64,000 bases of DNA from Lepas anatifera (GCA_034440635.1 JAOTON010000896.1:620001-684000); one strand, 5' to 3'. Positions 21,699 to 32,985 are shown, numbered from the stretch's first letter. Notes: generated by a model not told the origin, from the sequence alone. Program-made: numbers and translations.

Positions 21699-22585
21699 TG
21701 TGAGCACATACGTAGCCATTCTGAATTATTAGCCATAGCTGGTTGTGTTTAAGTATCCGCACAGGATCAGATCATCTCTGACTTCCATGCCCATCTGGAT
21801 TCTTACCGTGGCGGGCGTTTGATGCTGTACTTGTCTCTAATTTGTGTCATAGCTAGGTTCAGCTCCAATGTGCACCTGCATTTGTACCCAAAACGCCGGC
21901 TCGTTGGACTCTCTAAATCAGGCGGAATCTCTTTAGTATTCCCAAAACCATGCTGTCGTTGAGTGTCGTTGAGGATGCGACTAAACCTGTCACTAAAAGC
22001 TAATGGCTTGTCCGATACTTGAAAGTCGGTGCTTTATGATATTTCCGGTGATCCTGGTGATCCAACCTTTTACGATGTTTCAGGTGTTATTCTGCCGACC
22101 ATGTCCACCTTTCCTGCCCAAGTATCAAATCCGTCCCGCTAATTGGTTTGCCCTATCGCGATACGATCGAACGTGGAAAACCTTCGCGTGTCAATTTTCC
22201 CCATCCTAACTTCGCTTTGACATGCCATTTTGTCGTTGAGTGTCACCCCCAATCCTTTTCAAAGTTTCTTCGAACAAAATACCCGCTTGTCATACACGCA
22301 TCCTCTGCAAAGGGCCATGACCTTCAGAAATGGGGAAATTGATTATTTCGCCTGGAATGGTTTGCTCATAATCGAGAAGAATCTAAAAACTGATGTGAGA
22401 AAATGTATAAAGGACAAACTGTGTTTTCCCCAAGATGATGCGAAAGTAAAATTATGCAGAATAGGGAAACATTCACTACTTACTATTATCCATTGCTGAA
22501 TTTTCCACGTCCCAACACGGCCTCCCCGCCCCCGATCAATAGTTATTTCTACCCAAGCCAGTCATGCGGCGCCCCACCTTCTCCC
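21699..22585. other. No gene seen
   Basis: Mixed DNA. Short frames near 22.0-22.5 kb are not recognisable. Confidence 0.4.
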
Positions 22586-22655
22586 TACCACGCACCGAAA
22601 TCCGGCCACGCACCGACCCACTAAATCCCACGCACCGAAATCTCGGCCCACTGAT
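22586..22655 (+). repeat. Local CACGCACCGA repeat
   Basis: CCACGCACCGAAATCC-type phrases occur three times in 70 bp with differing spacing. It is a small local duplication. Confidence 0.7.
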
Positions 22656-23000
22656 CCCTCCCCCAAATTAGAGTTTTTAATCCGCTAATGCAGACATGCG
22701 TGGGTGCATCGCCAATTTATTATTTGGCATGCTGTATCCCAGTTATGCTTACATCGATAGCAATATTCAACTTGCAACCCCTTGCTGCCCAGCAGACGGC
22801 CGACAAAACAAACGTGAGCTGGTTTTTTAAGTGACAGCTTTTCTGTAGGGTACCGAGAGGCATGAATACATTTCTAGCCGCTTCCGGGGCCGACTTTTTG
22901 TAATGATTTTAATACTTTTAAGACATGTGTGGTGAGATATGTAAATTCTCGGTAGGAGTTTACTAAAGCTCATTCACTTTAAGCTCTTATCTCCTTGTTA
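22656..23000. other. No gene seen
   Basis: Unremarkable DNA. Confidence 0.35.
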
Positions 23001-23182
23001 TGTTTCTGTATTATTTATATTTATATATTTCAACTTTTACGGTTTTTAGGAAGTACACTGTCTCGATTCGTGTGATGTAAATAGTCTTTTTAATGCTCTG
23101 ACTTCGCCTGTGTGTGGATTATATCTGTTAGCGCTTATTTTGAATAAATAAATGCATAGATAAATAAATAAATAGATAGACA
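23001..23182 (+). mobile_element. Possible 3' end of a retroposon with AATA-rich tail
   Basis: AT-rich DNA ends in GAATAAATAAATGCATAGAT followed by AAATAAATAAATAGATAGA, the kind of simple-repeat tail left by LINEs and their dependents. No protein-coding part remains upstream. The resemblance to the tail of the LINE at 28.5 kb is in composition only. Confidence 0.35.
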
Positions 23183-24124
23183 CTAGCTCTTTGAAGTCGA
23201 TGATACTTCAGCTGTCTTCGGCTGACTGGCAATCACCCGTGCTTCTCTACATTTACGATAGAGGCCTGCCAAACGTCGGCTGGCAGCAGGCGTCTGATCC
23301 CGCCGGACGGCCGGTACCCCCGCCTGTTGGACCGCTCCCGAGTCGAGCTGAATGCATGCACGTGCCGTTTGGACTGGGAGTGATTCTGGCATCCACTGCT
23401 GGCCGCCGTCGTCAGTTTACGTCCGACTGAGGTCCTGCTGACCACAGTCACGCTGTTGGGTCGTAGTCAGAGCTGGGAGACGCAGCCATCCACCGGTCCG
23501 GCGGGCGACGCCCCGCCCTCTGGGGCGCCGACCGGCAGCTTCCGTCCAGCTGGCGCGGCCTTGGACCGAGCCCTGAGGGCACCGGACAGGCCCTCCCAGC
23601 TGTCGAGTATCGGTCTTCATTATTTCCGAAATTGCTGCCGTCTGGCTGGCACTGACAGAAGACACTTTTGGTTTCGTCAGCAGAAGGCGAGCCAACCCTC
23701 TACGCCGCCAGAAAGAAGGCTGGATACCAGGCAGAGAGGCGGGAACTCTGCTTGGAACGTGCTTCTTTGCTCATCATTGTGTGTTTGGTTCCAGTCACTC
23801 CGAAAAAATAATGTTGTCCTGGGTGCAACAGTAGCTCAGTGTACATTTGTATTCCCTCCGTATTATATGTGTTACCTTCTTTTCGCTTCATATCTGTAGC
23901 TTTAAAGAAGAAGCTTGTAGCAATGCATCAGTTTTTAGGTAGTGTTTTGAGACATCAGTACAGCTTGTCACCGAGAGTAACCTGGAGTCCAAGGTCTTCA
24001 CGCGATCACCCATTCATTTCTACCTCCTTTTGTTTGTCGTTCTCCGATGCGGCCATCATGAAAACTACATTCCATTTCCAACCAGTCGCTGACCTTGTCT
24101 CTTATCACCGGCGGGATAAGGATG
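23183..24124. other. No gene seen
   Basis: GC-rich part at 23.25-23.6 kb gives frames on both strands without recognisable products. The remainder is ordinary. Confidence 0.35.
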
Positions 24125-24281
24125 CACTGGCGGTGAAACTGGGGGGGCGCACCGGGGCACGGTGCCCTATAAATAAGAAATTTTAACACTAATCCTATTG
24201 CGTTGACTGGAAATAAATGGGTTGGAAGGTCCTTGGTGCCCCGCCCTCCCCCTCTTAAATTCGGACGTTTCGCTGTCATTG
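24125..24281 (-). mobile_element. 157-bp hAT-like MITE (family M3, minus copy)
   Basis: This is the reverse-complement partner of 20047-20197. It is flanked by an exact 8-bp direct repeat TAAGGATG (24117-24124 and 24282-24289). The plus-strand ends are CACTGGCGGTGAAAC and GTTTCGCTGTCATTG. Confidence 0.93.
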
Positions 24282-24289
24282 TAAGGATG

Positions 24290-25554
24290 GGTGCGTCCAA
24301 CGGGTTGTATTTACCGCGTATTTTTAGGGTTTCAGTTAGCTGGGATCCGTATGCTTGTTTTCTTGGAATCCTCATTTCACAAAGGTAGCATCGGAGAAAC
24401 AATAGGTACTGGGTGTAAAGAAACAATGCTGAAACATTCAGTTTACCCGGACACCTTTTGTTTCAAATATAAGCGTCCGCTTTTAACTGACATCACAGGT
24501 TTTTCAAAGTGACCGTACAAGTACAAGTTATGTACTGATGCACGACAGTTATGCTAGTAACCAGTTTCGACTCTTTTTTGTCGTGTCTGCATTGGCCCCT
24601 GAGCCATTTCAGCCGACGCAGAGGGGTTTTTCTGGGCGTGGGAAAGCTTGCCCAGTCTGTTTGAAGAGGAAGTCCCCTCCTACCATATGTGCATTTATAT
24701 GTATTCGAAATTATCCATCTATGTGGTAGCATAGCTATCTCCACCCGTTTCTGGGTCCCCGTTTTTTTGTGAGTTGGGAAGACTTACTTTCACACTGATG
24801 TAGGGGCCTTTCGAATACCGGCGTGATGGATATAAAGTGTGTGGATATGGATATGGACACTAAGTGTAATACCTATGGAAGGTGATGTTCGATCTTTACA
24901 TAGTCATGTATGCGATATCGACCATGTATGTACCTAAAGGACTTTTCACACTTGATAAGCTACCATTACAATGGGCGCGACATTCCCAAGCTGTTGGAGC
25001 GCCCTAAAACCTCAAAACACACAATCTACGGAAGGATATGACATGGATGTGAACATAATTAAGGTGGCTGAGACAATGATAGAACGAATATGGACTTTGA
25101 TATCTGTTAACCTGCATGCCTTGACCGGTCATTAAATGTTGAAGGCTTTGTATTTTGAAGGTGATTTACAAAATTATCCATCATGCTGGGCAGAAATGCA
25201 ATCACCTAGTGCAATTTTGTTTGGCTTGAATATTTCCGCCTGTACTCCTTTTCAATTCTATCTTCATAATTTATTGTGTAGATAATGTAGTTAATGTGTA
25301 CCTATACAACACTAAGTTAGGTTCTATTCAATCTTTGGACAAGCACCATTTCTTTCCCGAACGGGACAGCTGCCAGATATTGGAGTACCAGCAGCGGTGC
25401 AGGTTTCCCAGTTCCATCATCGGAAGAGATTTCTGCGGCATGATCGTGGCGTATAGATTGGGTTGTCGTCGCTGATATCTCAGCCCACTGCTGAGTGCTG
25501 GTAATTAGTGGCGGGGGCGGACCACCACAAACCTGATCTAGTTCAGACGGCGGA
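24290..25554. other. No gene seen
   Basis: Mixed, mostly AT-rich DNA. A short GGATAT run near 24835 is the only local repeat. Confidence 0.4.
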
Positions 25555-25735
25555 CGTCTGATTGGATGATTACATTATCACGTACAATATTCGGTGTGAC
25601 GCTAATGCACATGCCTTGTCCCCCGCGGTCGTTTTCCTGATCAAGTCGCCGCTGCTGCCATTGGTGACGTCACTCGTTACTGGTGCTGACGTCACTTATC
25701 AAATGTCACCTGCCTTGAACGGCTGATCGGCGCTT
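25555..25735. promoter_or_regulatory. Candidate cis-regulatory segment with paired CRE palindromes
   Basis: Two exact TGACGTCA palindromes lie at 25665-25672 and 25687-25694, 22 bp apart, about two helical turns. They are accompanied by GATTGGATGATTACATTATC upstream and CACCTG downstream. TGACGTCA is the CREB/ATF site. The arrangement is seen; function is inferred and no neighbouring gene start is evident. Confidence 0.3.
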
Positions 25736-25942
25736 TCCAGAATGAACAGAACCGCCGATGCTTCACCCTTTCCTTGAACTTTACCTCGAGTTGTCATGAT
25801 TGTTATCGCAAATTATGGTTGCTGCTATTGTTCTTACTGTTATTGTTCCCGGCTTACTGTTCTATGATTACCTCGACAGACTTACTTTACATATTTCCCC
25901 AAGGAGTTATGTATGTACATAAACTCACTCAAGTAGGTGTTT

Positions 25943-25969
25943 TAAACCCACCACCACGTGGTGGGTTTA
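25943..25969. other. Perfect hairpin, 12-bp arms and 3-base loop
   Basis: TAAACCCACCAC is followed by CAC and then its exact complement. The loop region forms CACGTG with the arms. No U-run follows and the copy is single, so it is neither a bacterial-type terminator nor a clear microRNA precursor. Confidence 0.6.
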
Positions 25970-26154
25970 GAACACGTGACTCCGTCTGTTTGTTCGTTTT
26001 AACTTCGTTATGCAATATGTTGAACAATATGATACACTAGGCACATTTGAAGTACGCCGTTGCTTGCCTGGGTGATTCTCAGGTACTAACAACAATATGA
26101 GGCGATCCTCCTGAATGGAAGAACTGAAGCTGGGTACTGCTGACCTACGCCATG

Positions 26155-26277
26155 GCTGGTGCTGGAGTCGACTCCGCCGGCTGGCACTGTGGGCTGGTGG
26201 TTTGGTTGGCGGGCGGGGTCTCGCGCCGGGCTGGCTGCATGGCTGGTGCTATTGAATGGTCTCCGCCGGTCGCTACT
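26155..26277 (+). repeat. 81-bp-period repeat, left part (interrupted)
   Basis: This carries CTCCGCCGGCTGGCACTGTG, GCGGGCGGGGTCTCGCGCC and GGCTGGCTGCATGGCTGGTG. The same phrases continue at 29945-30080 in the same orientation. The repeat breaks at CTACT (26273-26277), where the long inverted-repeat element begins. Confidence 0.8.
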
Positions 26278-26505
26278 GGGGCATTCCAGGACAAAACGAC
26301 CAAAAAATATTTCAATTTGACACCGCCATGTCTAGACAAAATCTGAAACTTTGTCTCCGGGGTAGTTTTGGGCCAGGAACACGCCTGTGAGAATCTTAGC
26401 CTCCTCCGACCAACGGTGACCGAGATATAGCCCGAGGCACTTTCGGGAGGTCACTTTGTAGACTCATCTTTGATGCTTCATAACTCCACAACGCATTGCC
26501 TGATT
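26278..26505 (+). repeat. Left arm of the long terminal inverted repeat
   Basis: This matches the reverse complement of 29730-29944 at high identity by eye. Shared marks include AATCTGAAACTTTGT, CCAACGGTGACCGAG and TAGACTCATCTTTGATGCTT. Similarity fades after ACGCATT near 26500. Confidence 0.9.
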
Positions 26506-27893
26506 AACAAGTTTTGTAAATCATTGAACTCGTCTTGAATTGTAAATTATTTTGAAAAAAGAAAATTTCAAAATTTTACAAATTTTGACTGTTAATTCGT
26601 TTGACCTTTTCTTTCATTACCTAGCTTGACCTTTTCGCAGTCAAAATTGCCCTTTTAGACACCTCCAAAATTTTGTTTCATAAAATATCTTTCGATAAAA
26701 AATTAAAAGAGATGCGTTCTTGCTATAAATTCCCAATTTCTAGCACCTAAGGTAGGTATGCAGATGGTTTTTGACCACTGCGTTAGTACAGCCTTACGTT
26801 TATTTTTTATTTATTTATTCAAGTAAATCGCCAAAAGAAAATGATCCAATAACAGGCAAAGTCGATGTAAGTAAAAGGAAAACTATGTACACAGATGAGA
26901 GACACACATGTAAAAATCGGTAAAACATCAAAATGTGAGTGATGAGAAAGATGCAGCTGATGATAAAACCGATGGTAAAGAAAACCGATGGTTTAGCACC
27001 GCAAACAAAGCGATTGCTTTTGTAATCGGTTGCTTGCAATCATATTGCATTGCCTTTACGATTTTTTCATCGTGCAAGTGTCAGAATTTATGAAAATTAA
27101 CACGCGCCCACACGAGGGGGCGGGCAACCGGCCTCCTCAGGTTTCTACAGGTAGGAAAATAAATACCTTCGCGCAGCGCCACCGTACTTCATCTACCTCT
27201 AACTAGACATTTTTTTCAATTTCTTGCAAAAAAATTTAGGTCAACTGGCAGATTGTAGGTACCGTAAATACCGTACGTCAGCTGGCAACTGGCTGGTGAG
27301 GGGGTGACCTGAGGTAGATGACCGTCGTTATTCCTTGTGGGACGTTCAACTTTGGTTCCTTAATCAACCCTTCATCGTGGGAGTTGCTCGTTTGGGTGGT
27401 GGGGTCGGGGTCTCCGTAAAAAGTCCCTTGATGACTCTAGTGAGACTCCGACTCCTAAAACTGAACTGGCAACAACTTGGATAAGATTTGTAAAAATAAA
27501 AATAGCAGCCATTAAAAGTGATAGAAAGCGATCCATTGTTTCGAGGGAGACGAGGGCAAAGGAACTTCTTAGTAATGGGCCTTGCAGCCTTCAACGAAAA
27601 TTTACAAAGATGTCGCGACTTCATCAATAATTGAAACAAGTATAACTTATCCTCTAAGCACCACTAACTCACACAATTACATCGTTCCCGGAGATGGAAA
27701 AATAGTATCAATACAAGGTGACCCAGTGGAGCACATCATACGTTTGAGAGGATTCATACAATGTAAAAAACGCCCGAAAGGCTTTCATTCCCAGGAAGTA
27801 ATTTCAATCTGCTCATATATGCAAAAAATGTCCTGAAATCATAATGCATTCGACTTGGTCACTTGAACAGGTTGTCTCACATGATATTTTTAA
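26506..27893. other. Interior of the long inverted-repeat element, no gene recognised
   Basis: Mostly AT-rich. A minus-strand-oriented simple tail (TTTATTTTTTATTTATTTATTC, 26800-26821) suggests a retroposon end pointing left. Short frames at 27364-27639 and 27582-27836 are not recognisable. Confidence 0.35.
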
Positions 27894-28342
27894 AAGGTGA
27901 TTATTATTGTATATGGTGCTTGTACGATTACTCAGATCCGGCGGTTACAGAAACTGATAAATTTTGGCGCACGAGTGATCTCAGGACGGCGTAAATTTGA
28001 CCATATCAGCGATGTAATACGCAGACTCGGCTGGCTTCGTGCAGAATACCTCTTTGAATACCACTGCCTGACCACTTTGAAAAAAATATTGTTAACTGGA
28101 CATCCCGCGATAATGGCCAACAGTCTTGCGTCTAGACAGTCAGTTCACGGCAGAAATACACGGCAGAGCCGGCGGCTGCAGACGCCGGTCATTCGGACGG
28201 AGTCGGGCAGGCGGAGGTTCCTGTACAACGCTGTGAGATCTTACAATGACCTTCCTACCAATGTCCGCGATGCCACAAACATCACTGTGTTTAAAACACG
28301 ATTAAAAGTGTATCTACGGGAGCAGCATCTGAATGATGCTTA
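27894..28342 (+). pseudogene. C-terminal fragment of a LINE reverse-transcriptase protein
   Basis: The frame is open from the codon after a TAA at 27891 to the TAA at 28340-28342 (about 148 codons). Its sequence matches the region after the polymerase domain of non-LTR retrotransposon proteins: RRLQKLINFGARVISGRRK, then DHISDVIRRLGWLRAEY, and near the end RFLYNAVRSYNDLP with a K-T-R-L-K-V-Y-L stretch close to the stop. The catalytic palm motifs (F/YADD) and the endonuclease domain are absent because the copy is truncated at its 5' end, so it cannot be active. Assignment to a jockey/CR1-like clade is by general resemblance only. Confidence 0.85.
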
Positions 28343-28510
28343 ACCAACAGTCTGGACAAGTGTGTGCATGCAAGGGTGAGCGTCTAGTTGTGTCTGGTTT
28401 GTTTCCATCGTTTTGTTTTCATTTAACTCGACCCGGGGTGAAGAATAGCCATCGTTTGATGGAATTGCCCTTGAATGTGAAATAAATAAATAAATAAAAT
28501 CAATAAATAG
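27894..28510 (+). mobile_element. 5'-truncated LINE insertion
   Basis: It comprises the coding fragment, a short 3' untranslated region and a simple tail GTGAAATAAATAAATAAATA (about 28477-28510). Homology appears to begin abruptly near 27894, typical of incomplete reverse transcription. No target-site duplication could be confirmed. It lies inside the 26278-29944 element, so it is younger than that element or was carried with it. Confidence 0.8.
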
Positions 28511-29729
28511 CTGACACGGATCCCAATTCAAACGCCACTTCAAAAGGCTTTTGATTGGTGTTTTTTAATGATCAGGGGTGGAAAAATTTGAAGCAATATC
28601 GAGAGCCACTACGTGAAAATAAATAGCAAAATGTATAATGTGTTTAGCCCCCTCACAGGCCGGTTGAACTACATTGCACCATTAAGCAGTATTTGAAATG
28701 AAAAAAGAGAACATTGAAAGGATGTTTTACCACTTTTACCACTGTTTCCACGGTTCATTGGAGGTGGTCGGGCACCCACAAATTTACTTTTAAACCATCG
28801 TGATAGGTTGCCGGTTTCGCAGTGCTCTCGATATAGTCACAGACGCCCTTGCTGTGAGACGTAATGAAAACACTTCATTTACAGAGTTGAATTCTGCTTC
28901 GATATAACTTTTGCACCGGAATTAAACCTTTGCATTGCTTTGAAATCGTGTACATGGCAGCACCATTTGATGAAATTAAATATATTTTTGCATTGTACAG
29001 TACAGCTCGCCGTCAGATGTACATTTTTCAGTCATTTCTCTCGCTTTCATGTTCCAGGCATAAGTTCTGAAAAAAACACGAGCCATCGCAGTGTTGTGTT
29101 TGGAGGCATGTTATATCTCACAGGCTTCGTAGCCTAATTGTGGATTATCTCTGCTGTTCAGTAAACCATGTAGAACGAACAGTGCACTGAGAGCGACGCC
29201 GCTAAATAGCCAGTTTTAATCACTACCGATAATGTTACATGCAAGCGTTTGGTCGGGTCACATTTGAGGCTGCTCGAGGTCAAAGTATTCCTTACAGGAA
29301 CTAAGTGGAAACTTAAATTTTGTGGCATAATAGCTGACAAGGGAGAGCCGTAGAAAAAAATCCGCACTATATAAATGTTCTTGTCGAGCCCGATCAGACT
29401 ATATATCTTATAATCTTATCTAGTAAATTTCAAAATAAACCTGCTTTGACCTGGAGACGGGCTTAGGTCTGTATGGTAAAAAGAATATTAATCAAACTGC
29501 AGTGGAAAGTCGGACACGACAGCGTAAAAATAAAACCTCCATCGTAATTCTCGACAATTCTCAATTCTCACAAGTTATCAAAATTTACCAATTGCCCCAT
29601 GCATTTCTAATGGAAAGATCGCAACCCTGACCTTTTCCCAGGCTTTCGATATAGAAATCCTACTACGCAAAATTGTCTTGCTCGGTGACCTTACTATGTG
29701 ATGTGAATCTAAGCACGATAGGTAAAATG
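28511..29729. other. Interior of the long inverted-repeat element, no gene recognised
   Basis: AT-rich DNA with no recognisable domain in any frame. Confidence 0.4.
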
Positions 29730-29944
29730 AATGAGAATGCGTTTTGGAGTTATGAAGCATCAAAGATGAGTCTACACCGTGACCTCCCGAAAATGCCTCG
29801 GGCTATATCTCGGTCACCGTTGGTTGGAGGGGGCTAAGATTTTCACAGGCGTGTTCCTGGCCAAAAACTACCCCGGTTACAAAGTTTCAGATTTTTTCTA
29901 GATATGGTGGTGTCAAGCCTTGGTCGATCTGTCCTGGAATCCCC
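29730..29944 (-). repeat. Right arm of the long terminal inverted repeat
   Basis: Reverse complement of the left arm at 26278-26505. It ends in GGAATCCCC, after which CTACT and the interrupted 81-bp-period repeat resume. Confidence 0.9.
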
Positions 29945-30080
29945 CTACTGTGTGCTGTTGCGGGCGGGGTCTCGCGCCGGGCTGGCTGCATGGTTGGTGC
30001 TATAGAGTCCACTCCGCCGGCTGCCACTGTGTGCTGGTTCGGGCGGGGTCTCGTGCCGTGGCTGTCTGCAGGTGGAACCG
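29945..30080 (+). repeat. 81-bp-period repeat, right part
   Basis: CGGGCGGGGTCTCG occurs at about 29958 and again at about 30039, 81 bp apart, with GTGTGCTG and GGCTG phrases between. It continues the array begun at 26155. Confidence 0.8.
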
Positions 30081-30418
30081 CGGACCCCGTTGTGTGCTGC
30101 TGGGGGTCGGCTGCACTGCTGTGGCTTCTGACCGGCTCACTGACACGTGCTCCTGCACCACGGTCAGAGACGCCGATCTCCACCCCACATCCCGGCCCAC
30201 CGCTCTCAGGCTGCCCCCGGCATACGTGCAATACGCATGGACTACCTGACGTCCGCACCTGGCAGATCTTATACAAAGGTGCAGCTGAAACTCTCTCTTG
30301 CGGCGCAGGAAGTTGTGAGAGGTGGGAACTGCCTGTTGTTATCCTTGAGCTCTGATCCGACATCTAAGGTCGGGAGCACTCTCAGCCGGCCGGACCGGCC
30401 GGACTGGACTTGTGTGTT
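30081..30418. other. No gene seen
   Basis: GC-rich spacer. Frames that enter it come from the neighbouring minisatellite. Confidence 0.35.
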
Positions 30419-31251
30419 GGGGTCGGCTGTCGGCGCTGGATCGGGGTGTTCGGGTCGGCTGTCGGCACTGGATTGGGGTGTTCGGGTCCGCTGGGACGGG
30501 GTGTTCGGGTCCACTGTCGGCGCTGGATCGGGGTGTTCAGGTCCGCTGTCGGCACTGGATCGGGGTAATCGGGTCCGCTGGGACGGGGTGTTCGGGTCCG
30601 CTGGATCGGGGTGTTCGGGTCCGCTGTCGGCGCTGGATCGGGGTGTTCAGGTCCGCTGTCGGCACTGGATCGGGGTGTTCGGGTCCGCTGGGACGGGGTG
30701 TTCGGGTCGGCTGGATCGGGGTGTACGGGTCGGCTGTCGGCACTGGATCGGGGTGTTCGGGTCCGCTGGGACGGGGTGTTCGGGTCCACTGTCGGCGCTG
30801 GATCGGGGTGTTCGGGTCCGCTGTCGGCGCTGGATCGGGTGTTCGGGTCCGCTGGATCGAGGTGTTCGGGTGTGCTGTCGGCGCTGGATCGGGGTGTTCG
30901 GGTCCGCTGTCGGCGCTGGATCGGGATGTTCGGTCTGCTGTCGGCGCTGGATCGGGTGTTCGGGTCCGCTGGATCGAGGTGTTCGGGTCCGCTGTCGGCG
31001 CTGGATCGGGGTGTTCGGGTCCGCTGTCGGCGCTGGATCGGGTGTTCGGGTCCGCTGGATCGAGGTGTTCGGGTGTGCTGTCGGCGCTGGATCGGGGTGT
31101 TCGGGTCCGCTGTCGGCGCTGGATCGGGGTGTTCGGTCTGCTGTCGGCGCTGGATCTGGGTGTTCGGGTCCGCTGGATCGAGGTGTTCGGGTCCACTATC
31201 GGCGCTGGATCGGGGTGTTCGGGCCGGCTGTCGGCGCTGGACCGGGGTGTC
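30419..31251 (+). repeat. GC-rich minisatellite with alternating 32-bp and 23-bp units
   Basis: The long unit is built from GCTGTCGGCGCTGGATCGGG plus GTGTTCGGGTCC. The short unit lacks the internal GTCGGCGCT (9 bp). Both types are mixed along about 830 bp, with GATCGG/GACGGG/GATCGA variants. Units of 32 and 23 bp rotate the reading phase, so long frames appear in several phases of both strands. These should not be annotated as proteins. Confidence 0.95.
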
Positions 31252-32366
31252 GCGGCATATCCGCATATCGTCACGTGCACGACCCGTGACGTCACCAGGT
31301 GTACAGGGGCATGCAGCAGAGGCGGGAACAGCTGAGTCTTGTCCACCCCCTGCGGACGAGGCTCCGCAGGGGCAGTTCTAATTTGTCACCTTTTGATTTA
31401 TTTACCGCCTGCTTTTCACCTTGGACAGGGCAGTTGGAAATGAGCACTTAGCTAAATTAGGTAATCTATGAATTGTCTGATGCCTGATTCATCTTCTAGG
31501 CAAACATGTTACATTTTTCTCTCTATCTTGGTCCTCCAAGCTCAGCCATAGGTGCACCAGACCCAGCCTTGGCTGCACCATGTAAATAGCTAGGTGGTAT
31601 CAGGCTCGGGAGTCACGTGTGGAGCGCCGCTCAATCCCTATCCTGCACTCGGTAACGTCATGCACTAGCCCTGCACGACCAAACCGGGCGCTGACGCTCT
31701 CATGAATAATGGATTTTGTCATGAATGTCAATGTAGCCGGTCGGGGACCTGTTTGTTAAAGTCCTCCAATGCCCAATAGAAGAGTGCACTTTTTAATCCA
31801 TGACTTGTCTGTTTGAAGCGAGCTTTTCGTTCCGCTGCTGTTTTTGTTTCCATTCGGTTGTGGTGCTACCAGAACAGGAGACGCCTGGTGGTAGTGACGG
31901 CAGACCAGCTGCTGTCGTGCCTACCAATAGCTGCACTATCAAATGCCGAACAAGGACACTGGAAGTGGACATACCATTAAACGTATCCCCTGTCGTGTTT
32001 TACAACCAACGACAAACGCTGGTAACTGGAAAAAGATTTTGACAGGAGTGAGATCACTCTTGAAAATCGTATTTGCCGTTATAATTATCTTTGCATTTGT
32101 AAGTGCTTGCTGGCAAGTGCCAGTCATCTAAAGATCCTCTCATATTAGTTATGCTTGTTCCGAGTACGTGCGCACTCAGCTTTGGTAGTTCCAGAGGCCG
32201 TTTTTACTGTGAGGTGGCTTCACTGGAGCACAATCTCGGCTATGTTCCAACCGGAACGACACACTCCGGGTCAGGTGCAGGTCACACACTCATGAATCGA
32301 GTGCGTCCCCCACCCCCGAGTCCAGGTCAAACGCGCGGAATACAACTGTAGGCCCGTGATTACTCC
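31252..32366. other. No gene seen
   Basis: Mixed DNA of 1.1 kb. Short frames near 31.8-32.1 kb on both strands are not recognisable. Confidence 0.4.
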
Positions 32367-32846
32367 GGATACATGAGTAGTCCGTTCAGGGAGCAGACTT
32401 CAGCGGTACGTGCTATCCATCAAGTGCGTACTATCACAAACCGGTTGCCTATGTTTTAAACGTACCTGCTACGTCAGACGTACTTTCATTTGGATCTCTC
32501 TCCCTTGTTTATGGTCGGCTGGTCCGTCGTGGGCCCGTCGCGCACTCTCTCCCCTCACTTACGTCCGTTGGAGATTGGATAGTATTCCCCTGTTTAGGTT
32601 GACGTTCCGTGCCCTTCTGTGCTACACGGTACGGACTTGTCCCATTGTTTCTTCTCGGGGAGGACTGGGACAGGGTGGTGCACAGCACCAGGCAGCCGAC
32701 TACATGAGTCGATTGCCCCGGATACATGAGTTGCGTCTGAGTCTCCTGTCCGAGTGTCCGGTACGTTTTAAGTGCTTTTCAATACGATCGACTTTGCAGT
32801 CCGTTTTGAGGTCCATTCCCTGAACGGACTATCATCTCATGTATCC
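32367..32846. mobile_element. 480-bp segment with facing GGATACATGAG termini
   Basis: The left end reads GGATACATGAGTAGTCCG then TTCAGGG. The right end is the complement of GGATACATGAGATGATAGTC then CGTTCAGGG. These give inverted termini of 27-30 bp differing by a small insertion. An internal pair of ATGAGT motifs lies at 32702-32731. No flanking target duplication was found. It belongs with the TACATGAGT foldbacks at 15.03 and 57.36 kb. Confidence 0.65.
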
Positions 32847-32985
32847 TATGTAGATAAGTATGTTTGGGTGGTCAGTGCGGTAATGGTACGTAGTGAAACT
32901 GCTCATGTAGCCGTGATAGACAAGTCTGTTCCAGTTGTGGGTATGGAAATGCTACGTACTGAAATCGCTCATGTATCTGGGGAAA
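32836..32985 (+). repeat. 66-bp tandem repeat, about 2.2 copies
   Basis: CTCATGTA begins units at about 32836, 32902 and 32968. Shared marks are GATARACAAGTMTGTT and GGTACGTAGTGAAA / GCTACGTACTGAAA. The array starts within the right terminus of the preceding foldback segment. Confidence 0.75.

Larger units (their letters stand above)
26278..29944. mobile_element. 3.7-kb element with long terminal inverted repeats
   Basis: The two ends, 26278-26505 and 29730-29944, are reverse complements over about 215-230 bp, with many shared blocks such as CAGGAACACGCCTGTGA and CGAGATATAGCCCGAGGCA. The outermost bases are GGGGCATTCCAGG on one side and GGGGATTCCAGG on the other. CTACT flanks both ends (26273-26277 and 29945-29949). 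Removing the element with one CTACT joins the two halves of an 81-bp-period repeat in phase. No transposase is recognised inside. A truncated LINE fragment has been inserted within it. The superfamily is not assigned: a 5-bp duplication and GGGG ends do not fit hAT. Confidence 0.75.

Noticed and set aside
25943..25969. Intrinsic terminator
   Set aside because: There is no U-run, and the window is eukaryotic.
30147..31346. Long open frames (250-380 codons) on both strands
   Set aside because: They lie in a 32/23-bp minisatellite that stays open in several phases at once, and the peptides are pure translations of the repeat.
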